A stretch of 64,000 nucleotides of DNA. It comes from Atopobiaceae bacterium. Lineage in GTDB: Bacteria > Actinomycetota > Coriobacteriia > Coriobacteriales > Atopobiaceae. Under the pieces are notes generated by a model. That model did not search any database. It was not told the DNA's origin and worked only from the letters and a program-made list of their open reading frames with translations. The stretch covers positions 124,001-188,000 of the forward strand of contig JALCUE010000003.1 in NCBI GenBank assembly GCA_022655215.1. Reading direction: 5' to 3'. Shown here piece after piece: positions 41,903 to 50,632 of the stretch. A program made the position numbers and the translations under genes. The first letter of the stretch is position 1. Every line of letters starts with the position of its first letter.

Positions 41903-43230
41903 CCGATCACATCTGGCTGGCATGCGCCACGGGGGATGTGTCTGACATCGAGCGTACCGTGCTCGAGTCGGACCCAGACGCCGAGGTCAGGTGCTTCACC
42001 GACCCGTTCACGCTCAGGAGGTCGCTTCTCGACACCATGCCGGGCGCGGCGTCGGCCGTGGTGTGTGACATGGGAGACGACCTCCCCTCAGCCGTCAACA
42101 TAGCCGCCGCGCTGGTGAGCGACGGACATGCCGAGAGGGTCGTCCTCGCCGTCCACGCGCCTTCCGGCTCGCTGCGCTCGAGGGCGAGACGGGCGGGGAT
42201 AGCGAGCGTGTGGGACAGGGACGAGTCGACCAAGGCCGTCCGTGCCGGCGAATCCCGATGTGGGCGAGGGGCCCTGGCCGGGAATGCGTCGGCTCGGGCG
42301 GCGGAGGGGTCGGACGCATGCGCGGACGACCTCGACGAGCCCGATGGACTTGCCTGTCGTGCCGATGTCCCACGCGCCGCGCCGGCGCTCTGCCCGCTCA
42401 AAGGCGAGCATGGTCCCATCGTCACGCTCGTGTCCGGAAGGGGAGGCGTCGGCAGGACGGCCATCGCGGCCGTCGCCGCATACGTCGCATCCGGCTGGGG
42501 GATGAGCGTGGCCCTGGTCGACCTCGACCTCTCGTTCGGCAACGTCGCCGGATACCTCGGCGTGGGCAATCCCGCCGACCTCGCCTCTGTCGCCTCCTGC
42601 GGCGGGGATGTCTCGAGCGCCGTGGTGGCGAGCTGCGGCAGGAGGGTCGCCGACTCGCTCGCCCTCTGGGGTCCATGCGCGCTTCCCGAGCTCGCGGAGA
42701 CGGTCCAGCCCTACGTGGCGGAGATGCTGTTCGAGCTCTCGAGGACCCACGGTCTGGTCATCGTGGACACGTCATCCGCCTGGGGCGACTCCTGCGCCCA
42801 GGCCGTCCAAGTATGTGACCGGCTGCTCGTGTGTGCCGACGAGCGTGCCGGCGCCATCGCCTCCGTCGCTCGTGCGGCGGCGCTCTCGGTGCGTCTGGGC
42901 GTGGCGCGGACGCGCATCGTGCGACTCATGAACAGGTGCGACCCGAAGCATCGTGACGAGGGCTTCCTCGCTCGTGCCGACCTCGGCCTGGAGACGGCGC
43001 GCACGGTCCGCGTCATGGACGGTGGCGACGAGGTCGCGGAGCTCCTCTCGGCGGGGCATGCGGACGAGCTGGCCGCATCCACGGGCGAGTTCCCGACGTC
43101 CGTGGCCGCCATGCTCGCCAAGGTCCTCTCCGAACTGGGCTGCCTTCCCGACACTGAGGACGCGAAGGCGTGTCTGGACGGGTCCCGCAGGCCGCGTCGC
43201 CGTCGGCTCCTCTCGAGGGAGGCGGGGTAG
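41899..43230 (+). CDS. tadZ: Tad pilus localisation protein TadZ/CpaE-like, degenerate P-loop
   Basis: A 443-residue protein: receiver-like N-terminal domain (~1-115), a low-complexity linker and a ParA/MinD-type ATPase (~165-400). The deviant Walker A reads SGRGGVGRTAI: both lysines of the usual KGGVGKT are arginine, so ATP use may be lost or altered. VALVDLDLSFGNVAGYLG and VIVDTSSAWGD match the CpaE family. It is placed as usual between cpaB and tadA, with start and stop overlapping or abutting neighbours. Confidence 0.87.
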   Translation: MTDHIWLACATGDVSDIERTVLESDPDAEVRCFTDPFTLRRSLLDTMPGAASAVVCDMGDDLPSAVNIAAALVSDGHAERVVLAVHAPSGSLRSRARRAGIASVWDRDESTKAVRAGESRCGRGALAGNASARAAEGSDACADDLDEPDGLACRADVPRAAPALCPLKGEHGPIVTLVSGRGGVGRTAIAAVAAYVASGWGMSVALVDLDLSFGNVAGYLGVGNPADLASVASCGGDVSSAVVASCGRRVADSLALWGPCALPELAETVQPYVAEMLFELSRTHGLVIVDTSSAWGDSCAQAVQVCDRLLVCADERAGAIASVARAAALSVRLGVARTRIVRLMNRCDPKHRDEGFLARADLGLETARTVRVMDGGDEVAELLSAGHADELAASTGEFPTSVAAMLAKVLSELGCLPDTEDAKACLDGSRRPRRRRLLSREAG

Positions 43231-44550
43231 ATGTCCCTCCTCGAACGCGTCCGCGCACAACAGGAGGAGGTGCCGCTGGTCTCGGGTCTCGCCTCCCGGC
43301 CGGACCTCAGGGCTCGGCTCAAGCGCGACCTCGTGGAGAGGGTGGGTCTGTCCGAGATGGCGTCCATGGTCGCCGATGCCGATGCGCCGGAGGCCCGCGA
43401 GGAGCTGGGGGTCGCCTGTCACGCGATCCTGAACACGTCCGACTACGGGGAGGTCATGGCCTCCGAGAGGGACCAGCTCGTGCGCGAGGTGCTGGACGAG
43501 GTGGTGGGCCTCGGCCCGCTCCAGCCCCTCCTCGAGGACGACACGGTCACCGAGGTCATGGTGAACGGATGCGAGGCCCTGTACTACGAGCGTGACGGTG
43601 TCATCTCGCGAGCCGAGAGGGTGTTCGACTCGGCCGAGCAGATCATGGTCGTGGTCGATCGCATCCTCGCCCCTCTCGGCCGCAGGCTCGACGAGAGCAG
43701 CCCCATCGTGAACGCGCGCCTGGAATCCGGCTACCGCGTGAACGCCGTCATCGCGCCCGTCGCGATCGACGGGCCGGTCGTGACCATCCGCAAGTTCTCC
43801 GGCAGGATCAGCTCGCTCGACAGGCTCGTCGAGCTGGGGAGCATCCCCAGTTGGTACGCGCGCCTGCTCAGCTGGGCCGTCCGCGCACGCTGCGACATCG
43901 CGGTCGCGGGAGGGACCGGCTCGGGCAAGACGACGCTCCTGAACGCCCTCTCCTGCGAGATCGGGCATGGCGAGAGGATCGTGACGGTCGAGGACTCCGC
44001 GGAGCTGAGGTTCGAGACGCATCCGCATGTCATCCGGCTCGAGGCCCGCTCCGCCTCCATCGAGGGGACGGGCAGGGTCACCATCCGCGACCTCGTCACG
44101 AACGCGCTGCGCATGCGGCCCGACCGCATCGTGGTGGGCGAGGTCCGCGGCGAGGAGTGCATCGACATGCTCCAGGCCATGAACACGGGACATGACGGTT
44201 CCCTGACCACGCTCCATGCCGGGACGGCGGACGAGGCAGTGTTGCGCCTCGTGCTCATGGCCCGCTTCGGCATGGACCTGCCCACCGACATCATCGAGGA
44301 GCAGGTCTCCACCGCGATCGACCTCATCGTCATGTCGAGGCGCATGCCCGACGGCTCGCGCGCGATCGGGCCGACGTCGGTCGTGAGCCGTGGTGTCGAC
44401 GGCGGCGTGGCCTTGGAGGAGGTCGTCTCGTTCGACGCGGCGACGCGTGAGTGGCGGCTGGTCCGCGAGCCGGGGTTCGTCCGCGCCGCCCTCGAGGCGG
44501 GCCTCCTGGACGAGGAGGAGGTGTCGGGATGGAGGTCATGCTGCTCGTGA
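43231..44550 (+). CDS. tadA: Tad pilus secretion ATPase TadA/CpaF
   Basis: A 439-residue type II/IV secretion ATPase powering Flp pilus assembly at the cytoplasmic membrane. Walker A GGTGSGKTT (~residue 227), Asp/His boxes, Walker B RIVVGEVRGEE, and the TLHAGTADEAVLRL segment are all present. It starts directly after the tadZ stop and overlaps tadB by 22 nt. Confidence 0.94.
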   Translation: MSLLERVRAQQEEVPLVSGLASRPDLRARLKRDLVERVGLSEMASMVADADAPEAREELGVACHAILNTSDYGEVMASERDQLVREVLDEVVGLGPLQPLLEDDTVTEVMVNGCEALYYERDGVISRAERVFDSAEQIMVVVDRILAPLGRRLDESSPIVNARLESGYRVNAVIAPVAIDGPVVTIRKFSGRISSLDRLVELGSIPSWYARLLSWAVRARCDIAVAGGTGSGKTTLLNALSCEIGHGERIVTVEDSAELRFETHPHVIRLEARSASIEGTGRVTIRDLVTNALRMRPDRIVVGEVRGEECIDMLQAMNTGHDGSLTTLHAGTADEAVLRLVLMARFGMDLPTDIIEEQVSTAIDLIVMSRRMPDGSRAIGPTSVVSRGVDGGVALEEVVSFDAATREWRLVREPGFVRAALEAGLLDEEEVSGWRSCCS

Positions 44551-45461
44551 GCGCGGCTGCCGCGGCCGTCTCGGTCCTGCTCGTCCTCCCGTCCGAGACC
44601 TCCGAGGTCGCTCGCGGGGTGAGGGCACATGCGCGCATGGCGAGGGCCCTGGCCGTGGTCGACGCCGTCTCGAGGACGACCGTGGCCGACATGCTCCTCT
44701 CGCTTCCCTCATGGGACGAGGCCTGCTCGATCCTCGTGGAGGAGGGCTCGAGGCAGGGCAGGGTGGTCACGCGTCGACAGGTGGCCGTGCTCCTCGTGCT
44801 GTCCCTCGCAGGTCTCTGCCTCGTCGCGGGCATCCTGGCGGCGTCGCCTCTGGGCGTCGTGGTGGGCGCCGTCGCGGCGTCCGTCGCGATCCCCTCCTGG
44901 GTCGCCATGAGGAGGAAGAGGCGGCAGACGTCGCTCGCGCGCGAGATGCCCGGGGTGTTCCGCTCGCTTGCCTCGGCGTTGGGCGCGGGGCAGACCCTCT
45001 CCCAGGCGATCGGCTATGTGGGTTCGCGTGGCGAGGGAGTGACGGGTGAGGAGTTCCGACGTGCCGCCATGCGTCTCAGGTGCGGGTCGTCGACGACCGA
45101 GGTGGTCTCCGAGCTCACGGAGAGGCTCGACGCCCCGGGCATGGGCCTCATGGGCGTGGCCCTCAAGGTCTCGCAGCGCACGGGCAGCCCCCTGGGGTCG
45201 CTGTTCGACCGCGCAGCGAGACTGGTGGAGAGGCAGGGCGAGGCCGAGCAGGTCCTCGTTGTGAAGACGGCCCAGGTGAGGCTCTCGGCACGGATCGTGA
45301 GCGCGATGCCTGCCGTCATGGTGGCCCTGCTCGCGATGATGTCGCCCGACTTCCAGCGTGGGCTCTCCTCACCCGTGGGGATCGCGTCCGTCTGCGTCGC
45401 CGCCCTGCTCGACATCGTCGCGCTCGCCATCATCCGACGTCTCATGAGGGAGGTGGCGTGA
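44529..45461 (+). CDS. tadB: Tad pilus inner-membrane platform protein TadB
   Basis: A 310-residue GspF/T2SSF-domain protein with N-terminal and C-terminal membrane helices and the core EMPGVFRSLASALGAGQTLSQAI. The ATG at 44529 follows a GAGGAGGAGG run inside tadA. It partners with TadC to form the pilus platform and overlaps tadC by one base. Confidence 0.9.
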   Translation: MEVMLLVSAAAAAVSVLLVLPSETSEVARGVRAHARMARALAVVDAVSRTTVADMLLSLPSWDEACSILVEEGSRQGRVVTRRQVAVLLVLSLAGLCLVAGILAASPLGVVVGAVAASVAIPSWVAMRRKRRQTSLAREMPGVFRSLASALGAGQTLSQAIGYVGSRGEGVTGEEFRRAAMRLRCGSSTTEVVSELTERLDAPGMGLMGVALKVSQRTGSPLGSLFDRAARLVERQGEAEQVLVVKTAQVRLSARIVSAMPAVMVALLAMMSPDFQRGLSSPVGIASVCVAALLDIVALAIIRRLMREVA

Positions 45462-46108
45462 TGGTGATGCTCGCGGGTTGCTTCCTGGCCACCGCCCTGC
45501 TCGTGTGCTGCCTCATGCCATCCGGGCACATGGGACGACGGCGCGCGCGACCTGTCGCCGAGGACGTCCTGCCGCATGTGCTCGCGGAGGCCCTCGACCG
45601 TGTCCGGTCGATCGGTCTCGTCGGGCGCATCCGGTCCGACGCGTCCCGGAAGGAGGCCTCGGCCCGCTGCCTCAGGGAGATGCCCGAGCTCCTCGACGTC
45701 GTGACCCTGGGGCTCACGGCAGGGCTCTCGTTCGACGCGTCGCTCGAGATGTACTGCGCGAACTGCGACACGGCGCTCGCCCGCAGGTTCGTCCTGGCCA
45801 TGCGCACGTGGCAGCTGGGGATACGGGGGCGTGCCGAGACGCTTGACGAGCTCGCCGACGAGCTCGGTTCGTCAGCGCTCAGGAGGTTCTCGGGCGCGGT
45901 GGCCGAGGCCCTCGAGTTCGGCATCCCCCTGGCGGACATGCTCACGAGGCAGGCGGATGTCATCCGGGAGGAGCAGCGGATGCAGATGGAGGAGAGGATC
46001 GAGAAGGTCCCGGTCAAGATGCTCGTGCCCTTGGGCGCCCTCATCGTGCCGGCGATGCTCCTGGCGATCCTGGGACCGCTGCTGTCTTCGGCGCTGAGGG
46101 CGGGATGA
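45461..46108 (+). CDS. tadC: Tad pilus inner-membrane platform protein TadC
   Basis: A 215-residue GspF-family protein: CLREMPELLDVVTLGLTAGLSFDASLE is the T2SSF motif, and the C-terminal helices (KMLVPLGALIVPAMLLAILG) are typical of TadC. It is shorter than many TadC (~290) because the N-terminal region is reduced. The start overlaps the tadB stop (TGATG). Confidence 0.87.
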   Translation: MVMLAGCFLATALLVCCLMPSGHMGRRRARPVAEDVLPHVLAEALDRVRSIGLVGRIRSDASRKEASARCLREMPELLDVVTLGLTAGLSFDASLEMYCANCDTALARRFVLAMRTWQLGIRGRAETLDELADELGSSALRRFSGAVAEALEFGIPLADMLTRQADVIREEQRMQMEERIEKVPVKMLVPLGALIVPAMLLAILGPLLSSALRAG

Positions 46109-46184
46109 GGAGGGTCGCGCGTCGTGGGACCACGACGTTTCGTTCGACCGACAAGGAACGCGAGATGGGAGAGGGGATGTTCGC

Positions 46185-46436
46185 ATGAGGGGACCAAAGG
46201 GACCAGGCAGGCTCGCGCGGCGGTTCGCAGAAGGGACGATGGGGGTCCGCGGTCGCATCAGAGACCTCGTAAACAGGGCGGGGGAGGTGCTTGGAGGGGA
46301 GGCCGGCCAGGGCACGACCGAGTACGCGATCCTGGTGGGCGTGCTCGTGCTCATCGCCATCGTGGCGATCCTCTCGTTCAGGGACAAGATATCCGAGATG
46401 TGGGATGCCATCGCCAGCGGCATCAACTCCCTGTAG
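46185..46436 (+). CDS. flp: Flp-family type IVb major pilin
   Basis: An 83-residue prepilin. A 41-residue basic leader ends with the prepilin-peptidase site G41|QGTTEY, having the invariant Glu at +5 and Tyr at +6, followed by a hydrophobic helix (AILVGVLVLIAIVAILSF) and a short tail. The leader is longer than typical (~15-25), so a later start such as Met19 is possible. It lies downstream of the assembly genes rather than first in the locus. Confidence 0.88.
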   Translation: MRGPKGPGRLARRFAEGTMGVRGRIRDLVNRAGEVLGGEAGQGTTEYAILVGVLVLIAIVAILSFRDKISEMWDAIASGINSL

Positions 46437-46442
46437 GCCGTC

Positions 46443-47015
46443 ATGGGACGGGAGGGGAGGCCAAGCAGGTTCCGGACGAGGGCGTGGCTCGTGGGGGGCG
46501 CGCTGGTCTGCGCCGCCGCACTCGTGGGCGTGGTGGCGAGAGGGGCGGGCCCCTCCTCGCAAGGGGCCTCACCGGTCCTATCCCACGACGACGTCGCGTC
46601 CGTGCCTTCGGATGTCGACCAGGGAGACGCCACCCCTGACCTCTCCGCCGGCGACTCGGCGGGGATGACGCGGTCGGGCGCGGAGACGACGTTCACGGAC
46701 CTCGCGAGGACCACGCGGTGGGTGGAGACGGGAGACGTGGAGCAGGTCGCCGCGGGCCTGCTCAGGGGCTACCGGGATGGCGACGAGGTGACCACGCTCG
46801 TGCGAGCTGGCTATGTCGATCTTCTCGGTCGCGTGTGGTCGTGTACCGTCCGCGGCGACGGATGGGTGGACACGTGCGTGGTGCAGGGAAGTCCGGCCTC
46901 CGGCGCGGGTGCGGTCACGGTCTCGTCCGCCTCGACCGAGGGGGCGGTCTCGAGCAAGGTCAGCGTGATGAGGTTCGAGGAGGGGAGATGGGCGGATGCG
47001 TGGCTCGAGGGCTGA
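46443..47015 (+). CDS. Unknown secreted/membrane-anchored protein in the Tad locus
   Basis: A 190-residue protein: a short basic N-terminus, one membrane/signal helix (WLVGGALVCAAALVGVVA, residues ~15-32), then a polar extracellular domain of about 150 residues (TRWVETGDVEQVAAGLLRGYRDGDEV; two Cys at WSCTVRG and TCVVQG). It starts 6 nt after flp and overlaps the next pilin-like gene by 20 nt. Position suggests a pilus-associated exported protein; I do not recognise the family. Confidence 0.7.
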   Translation: MGREGRPSRFRTRAWLVGGALVCAAALVGVVARGAGPSSQGASPVLSHDDVASVPSDVDQGDATPDLSAGDSAGMTRSGAETTFTDLARTTRWVETGDVEQVAAGLLRGYRDGDEVTTLVRAGYVDLLGRVWSCTVRGDGWVDTCVVQGSPASGAGAVTVSSASTEGAVSSKVSVMRFEEGRWADAWLEG

Positions 47016-47226
47016 GGGTGAGGGTGCGGCGCGTGGCCAGAGCGGCCAGTCGACGGTCGAGTATGCGCTCGTCCTGTTGGCGTTCATGGCAATGCTGGCG
47101 GCTATGGCGTTCGTCTGGCATGCCGCGGAGGGGGGAGGGCTGGGACGGCTCGCCGCAGATGCCGCCTCGCACTCCCTCGCGAACGGGATCACCCTCGAGC
47201 TCGTCCAGGACGTCGCCCTCTTCTGA
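46996..47226 (+). CDS. Small pilin-like (TadE/Flp-type) protein
   Basis: A 76-residue protein with a type IVb-style processing site, SG|QSTVEYAL, carrying Glu at +5 and Tyr at +6, then a hydrophobic helix (LVLLAFMAMLAAMAFVW) and a 30-residue tail. Probably a minor pilin or pseudopilin. It overlaps the upstream gene and has GAGGAGGGGAG ahead of the ATG. Confidence 0.75.
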   Translation: MRGSRAEGEGAARGQSGQSTVEYALVLLAFMAMLAAMAFVWHAAEGGGLGRLAADAASHSLANGITLELVQDVALF

Positions 47227-47242
47227 GGCGGCTGCACATGCC

Positions 47243-47740
47243 GTGTCGCTCGGTCGGTGTCGGCGTGGCGTGTCCGGCCAGTCCTCGGTGGAGGCGGCCC
47301 TCCTGTTGCCGTCGCTCATGCTCGTCCTCGCGATCCTCCTGCAGCCGGCCTGCATCCTCTACACGCGCGCGTCCATGTCCGCCGCGGCGGCCGAGACGGC
47401 GCGCGTGCTCGTGACGAGGGTCGAGGGGGCAGGCGGCACGGATGACGCGGTGAGACGCTTCTGCCTGAGGAGGCTCGCGGCCGTCCCTGACGTCTCCCTC
47501 TTCCACGAGGGAGGACCCGATGCCTGGGAGGTGACCCTCGATGGCGAGGAGGGCTCCTCCACGGTCAGCGTCGAGGTCGTGGGGAGGGTGAGGCCACTGC
47601 CTCTCCTGGGCGTGGCCGCTCAGGCGATGGGCGAGACGGACGGTGGGTGCGTGGTGATGAGGGTGAGGGTCGAGCAGAGCGCGCGTCCGACATGGTTGGA
47701 GGGGAGCTACGGTGACTGGGTCTCGATCTGGGATGCATGA
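47243..47740 (+). CDS. TadE-family pseudopilin-like protein
   Basis: A 165-residue protein with the TadE signature GQSSVEAALLLP and one hydrophobic helix, followed by an extracytoplasmic domain. No ATG gives a sensible start; the GTG at 47243 with TGAGGCGG upstream is chosen. TadE-like proteins are processed by the prepilin peptidase and support pilus assembly. It overlaps the large TadG-like gene. Confidence 0.75.
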   Translation: MSLGRCRRGVSGQSSVEAALLLPSLMLVLAILLQPACILYTRASMSAAAAETARVLVTRVEGAGGTDDAVRRFCLRRLAAVPDVSLFHEGGPDAWEVTLDGEEGSSTVSVEVVGRVRPLPLLGVAAQAMGETDGGCVVMRVRVEQSARPTWLEGSYGDWVSIWDA

Positions 47741-49787
47741 GATGGGCCGCTTTGGCGAGCGGTCGGCGTTCCGGCTGTTCCTCGACGACGAGGGCGGATA
47801 CACCACGGTCGCCGTGGCCCTCGCCCTGCTCGTCTCGATATGCCTCGTGTTCGCCCTGGCGAGCGTCGAGTGGACCCAGTCGCGCTCGGCCGACGTCCAG
47901 ACCGTGGCCGATGCCACCGCGCTGGCCGGTGCGAACGTCGTGAGCGCCTACGCCACGGTCGCGACGGTGCTCGACGCCTGCGTTCTCAGCCTCGGACTGG
48001 CGGGCGTCCTCATCATGGGCGTGGGGCTCGTGGTCTCGGCCATCCCGGGCCTGTCGGCGGTGGGGGCCTCGGCCATGGAACTGGGTGGCGACGTGCTCGA
48101 CTCGCGGCAGAGGTTCGCCACCTCCGCCATGGCCGGTCTGAGGAGGCTCGAGTCCGGGCTCCCCTATGCCGTGGTGGTGAACTCCGCGCGCTGCGTCGCG
48201 ACGAACTCGACGGGCGAGGCGGGCCTGACCGGCGTGGCGATACCCTTCCCCCTCGAGAGCGAGTCCGATTGGTCGAGCCTGGCCGACGAGATCGACTCCT
48301 CCGACATGGACGCGTCGGCCGAGAGGCTCCAAGAGGCATCCGACCGGGTCAAGAGGGCAACCGATGCCGCGGACGCCGCCAGGCTCGCGGGCTGGCTCGC
48401 CGACTGCGGCGACGAGCCGCGTAGCCTCCAGGAGCGTGCGTCCACACTGGCGGGACTCGGGGCGGGGGAGAATCCCGACTACGCGAGCGTGGACGGGTGG
48501 AACTTCGGCGTGGCGCTCAGCCGTGCCCGGGCGTACTACGCGGCGCGCCTCGCGGGCGAGTCGGCGGAGGGTTCCGGCGTGGAGGCCCTGACCGACTCGG
48601 CATGCCGCGGCGCCTTCTACTCGTACGCCCTCGGGGAGGTACGGGCCGGCAGCTATGTCGAGCACGAGGATGGGTCGGTGGACGTCGACCTCCCCTCGCT
48701 TCCCCATGATTCCACGAGCGTGAGGGCCACGGCGCTCTTCACGGATGCGAGCTGGCCCTGCACCGTCGAGGACGGCTCGGCGACGCTTCACTCCACGCTG
48801 TCCTGCCCCGGGGCGACCGGTGAGGCGGTGGGCTCGGCCTCCCTCGCGACCCTGGAGGCGGGTGGGGTGTCGCACTGCCCCGTGTGTCGGATGGACGTGG
48901 GCGACATGGGCAAGGTCGCGGCGGCTTCCACGAGCATAGACAACGGGTTCGAGCACTTCTGGAGGCGCGTGGTCGAGGCGTCGAAGGACTACGAGAGGGC
49001 ACGCGACGAGCAGGCCGAGGCGGAGCGGGTCCTCGCCCAGGTCGCCGAGGAGGTCGGCGACGCCTTCGACCGTGCCATCGAGGCCCTCTCGGTCCCGAGG
49101 CCAAAGCTCTGTCCCCCAGGTGCGTGGGGGTGCGTCGCCGTGGTGGGGAGGGGTGAGGGTGCGAGCGTCCCCGCCGAGCTCACGGACGCGTTCCTCACCC
49201 CGTCAGACCTCCCGGGAGGGGTGGCGGTCAGCGCGGCGACCCTCGCCCCCGATCCCACGGCCGCCGAGAACGACGTCCTGTCGCGCCTCTTCGACGGGCT
49301 CGTGGAGAGGGGTGGCCAAAGTGGTGGAATCCCCGGGGCGCTCGACACGGTGACGTCTGTCTGGGGGAGGCTGCTCGTCTCATACGGCTCGGCGTACGAG
49401 AGCGTCTCCGGCGTGGCCGACGACCTCCTCTCGGGCATCGACGGCGTCTTCGGGACGAAGGTGGGCTCGTGGCTGCGCGCGCGACTCTCCGATGCGGTGT
49501 CGGCGATGGGATTCGAGCCGGCCGACATGAGGCTCAGGAAGCCGGTCCTGTGCAATACCCAGGACGTCCTCGGCAAGGCGGGTGCGGGAGGCCTCGCCTC
49601 CGTGAGGTCCCTCATCGAGTCGATTCCCGCCGGGGGCACCCCCGCCGAGGTCGCACGTGCGCTGGGTCACGAGGTGTTGGACGAGTATGGCGAGACGACC
49701 ATCACCATCGCCGAGATCCCCATCCCGGGGACGGGCATGTCGGTGCCGCTCACCATCGACCTCTCGAGTCTGGGAGGTGCGGCATGA
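47712..49787 (+). CDS. Large TadG-like pilus-associated protein
   Basis: A 691-residue protein with an N-terminal membrane helix (TTVAVALALLVSICLVFALASVEW) preceding ADVQTVADATALAGA, the hallmark of TadG/Tad_N proteins, a second hydrophobic segment (~85-115), and a long extracellular domain with coiled-coil-like stretches (EASDRVKRATDAADAARLAG; EASKDYERARDEQAEAERV). Two CPVC/CP-type cysteine pairs occur mid-protein. The GTG at 47712 follows GGAGGGGAG; ATG 47733 or 47742 are alternatives. Confidence 0.75.
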   Translation: MTGSRSGMHEMGRFGERSAFRLFLDDEGGYTTVAVALALLVSICLVFALASVEWTQSRSADVQTVADATALAGANVVSAYATVATVLDACVLSLGLAGVLIMGVGLVVSAIPGLSAVGASAMELGGDVLDSRQRFATSAMAGLRRLESGLPYAVVVNSARCVATNSTGEAGLTGVAIPFPLESESDWSSLADEIDSSDMDASAERLQEASDRVKRATDAADAARLAGWLADCGDEPRSLQERASTLAGLGAGENPDYASVDGWNFGVALSRARAYYAARLAGESAEGSGVEALTDSACRGAFYSYALGEVRAGSYVEHEDGSVDVDLPSLPHDSTSVRATALFTDASWPCTVEDGSATLHSTLSCPGATGEAVGSASLATLEAGGVSHCPVCRMDVGDMGKVAAASTSIDNGFEHFWRRVVEASKDYERARDEQAEAERVLAQVAEEVGDAFDRAIEALSVPRPKLCPPGAWGCVAVVGRGEGASVPAELTDAFLTPSDLPGGVAVSAATLAPDPTAAENDVLSRLFDGLVERGGQSGGIPGALDTVTSVWGRLLVSYGSAYESVSGVADDLLSGIDGVFGTKVGSWLRARLSDAVSAMGFEPADMRLRKPVLCNTQDVLGKAGAGGLASVRSLIESIPAGGTPAEVARALGHEVLDEYGETTITIAEIPIPGTGMSVPLTIDLSSLGGAA

Positions 49788-50248
49788 GCAGATGGCGGTC
49801 AGGGCAGATGACGGTGGAGCTGGCGGCCCTGCTGCCTGTGACCTTGGTCTGCGGGCTCATCGTGATGAACCTCATGCAGTTCGTGGTGGCATGCGCGAGG
49901 TTCGACCGCGTGGCGTTGGATGCGGTCGTCTCGCAGGGGGTCTCGGCCGCGGGAGACCAGGACTCGCTCACGGCGGTGGCTGACGTCAGGTCGGCGATCG
50001 TGCGCGCCATGGGTGACGACGAGAGGCTGGATCTCGAGGTCTCGGTGGCGGCGGCCGAGGATGGCACCCCCTCGGAGGGGGCGGTGTTCTCGCTCGCGAC
50101 GGGTCTCGTCCGCTTCACCTGCACGCTGAGGTTCCATCCCTGGCCGCGGGAGGTCTCGATCGCCGGGGTATCGATGGGTGCGCCCCTCTCCCTCGTGCAT
50201 GAAAGACAACTCGTGGTGGACAGATACAAGCCAGGGGTGGTGGTGTGA
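49784..50248 (+). CDS. TadE-like minor pilin
   Basis: A 154-residue protein with SGQMTVELAALLP, the TadE motif, then a hydrophobic helix (VTLVCGLIVMNLMQFVVA) and a soluble domain. The ATG overlaps the preceding stop (ATGA) and has GGGAGG upstream. It is the last clear pilin-like gene of the locus. Confidence 0.8.
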   Translation: MSRWRSGQMTVELAALLPVTLVCGLIVMNLMQFVVACARFDRVALDAVVSQGVSAAGDQDSLTAVADVRSAIVRAMGDDERLDLEVSVAAAEDGTPSEGAVFSLATGLVRFTCTLRFHPWPREVSIAGVSMGAPLSLVHERQLVVDRYKPGVVV

Positions 50249-50632
50249 GTGGTCGAGAGGGGTGATGGCCACATCCTGAGGATGAGGGTCCTCACCGGAT
50301 GGCTCGAGAGACTGAGAGGCCTTCTCGGCACGAGACGTGACGGCCCGCTCGCGGAGCCGGTGGTCCTCGTGGACTGTGGGTCCGTCCATACGCTGGGGAT
50401 GGCCTACGAGATAGACGTGGCCCTGCTCGGAGCAGATGGCAGCGTGGTCAAGTCGAGGCGAGGCGTCCCGCCCGGGCGGGTGGTGGGCGCGAGGGGGGCG
50501 AGCCTGGCGCTCGAGAGACCGAGCGCGCTTTCTCCCTGGCCCACGGAGGGTCAGAGGGTGACGTTTCGGACGGAGGGCCCGAACAGGGCCGTCGGTTGGT
50601 GGAATCAAGAGGAAGGGAAGGTCCGATCATGA
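50249..50632 (+). CDS. DUF192 family protein
   Basis: A 127-residue DUF192 protein: RLRGLLGTR near the start, VDCGSVHTLGMAYEIDVALL (the conserved C..S.HT.GM motif) and VPPGRV. DUF192 proteins are usually secreted or pilus-linked small beta-rich proteins of unknown role. Here no signal peptide is seen. The GTG at 50249 directly follows the previous stop, and the gene overlaps the next by 4 nt, so it belongs to the Tad operon. Confidence 0.8.
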   Translation: MVERGDGHILRMRVLTGWLERLRGLLGTRRDGPLAEPVVLVDCGSVHTLGMAYEIDVALLGADGSVVKSRRGVPPGRVVGARGASLALERPSALSPWPTEGQRVTFRTEGPNRAVGWWNQEEGKVRS

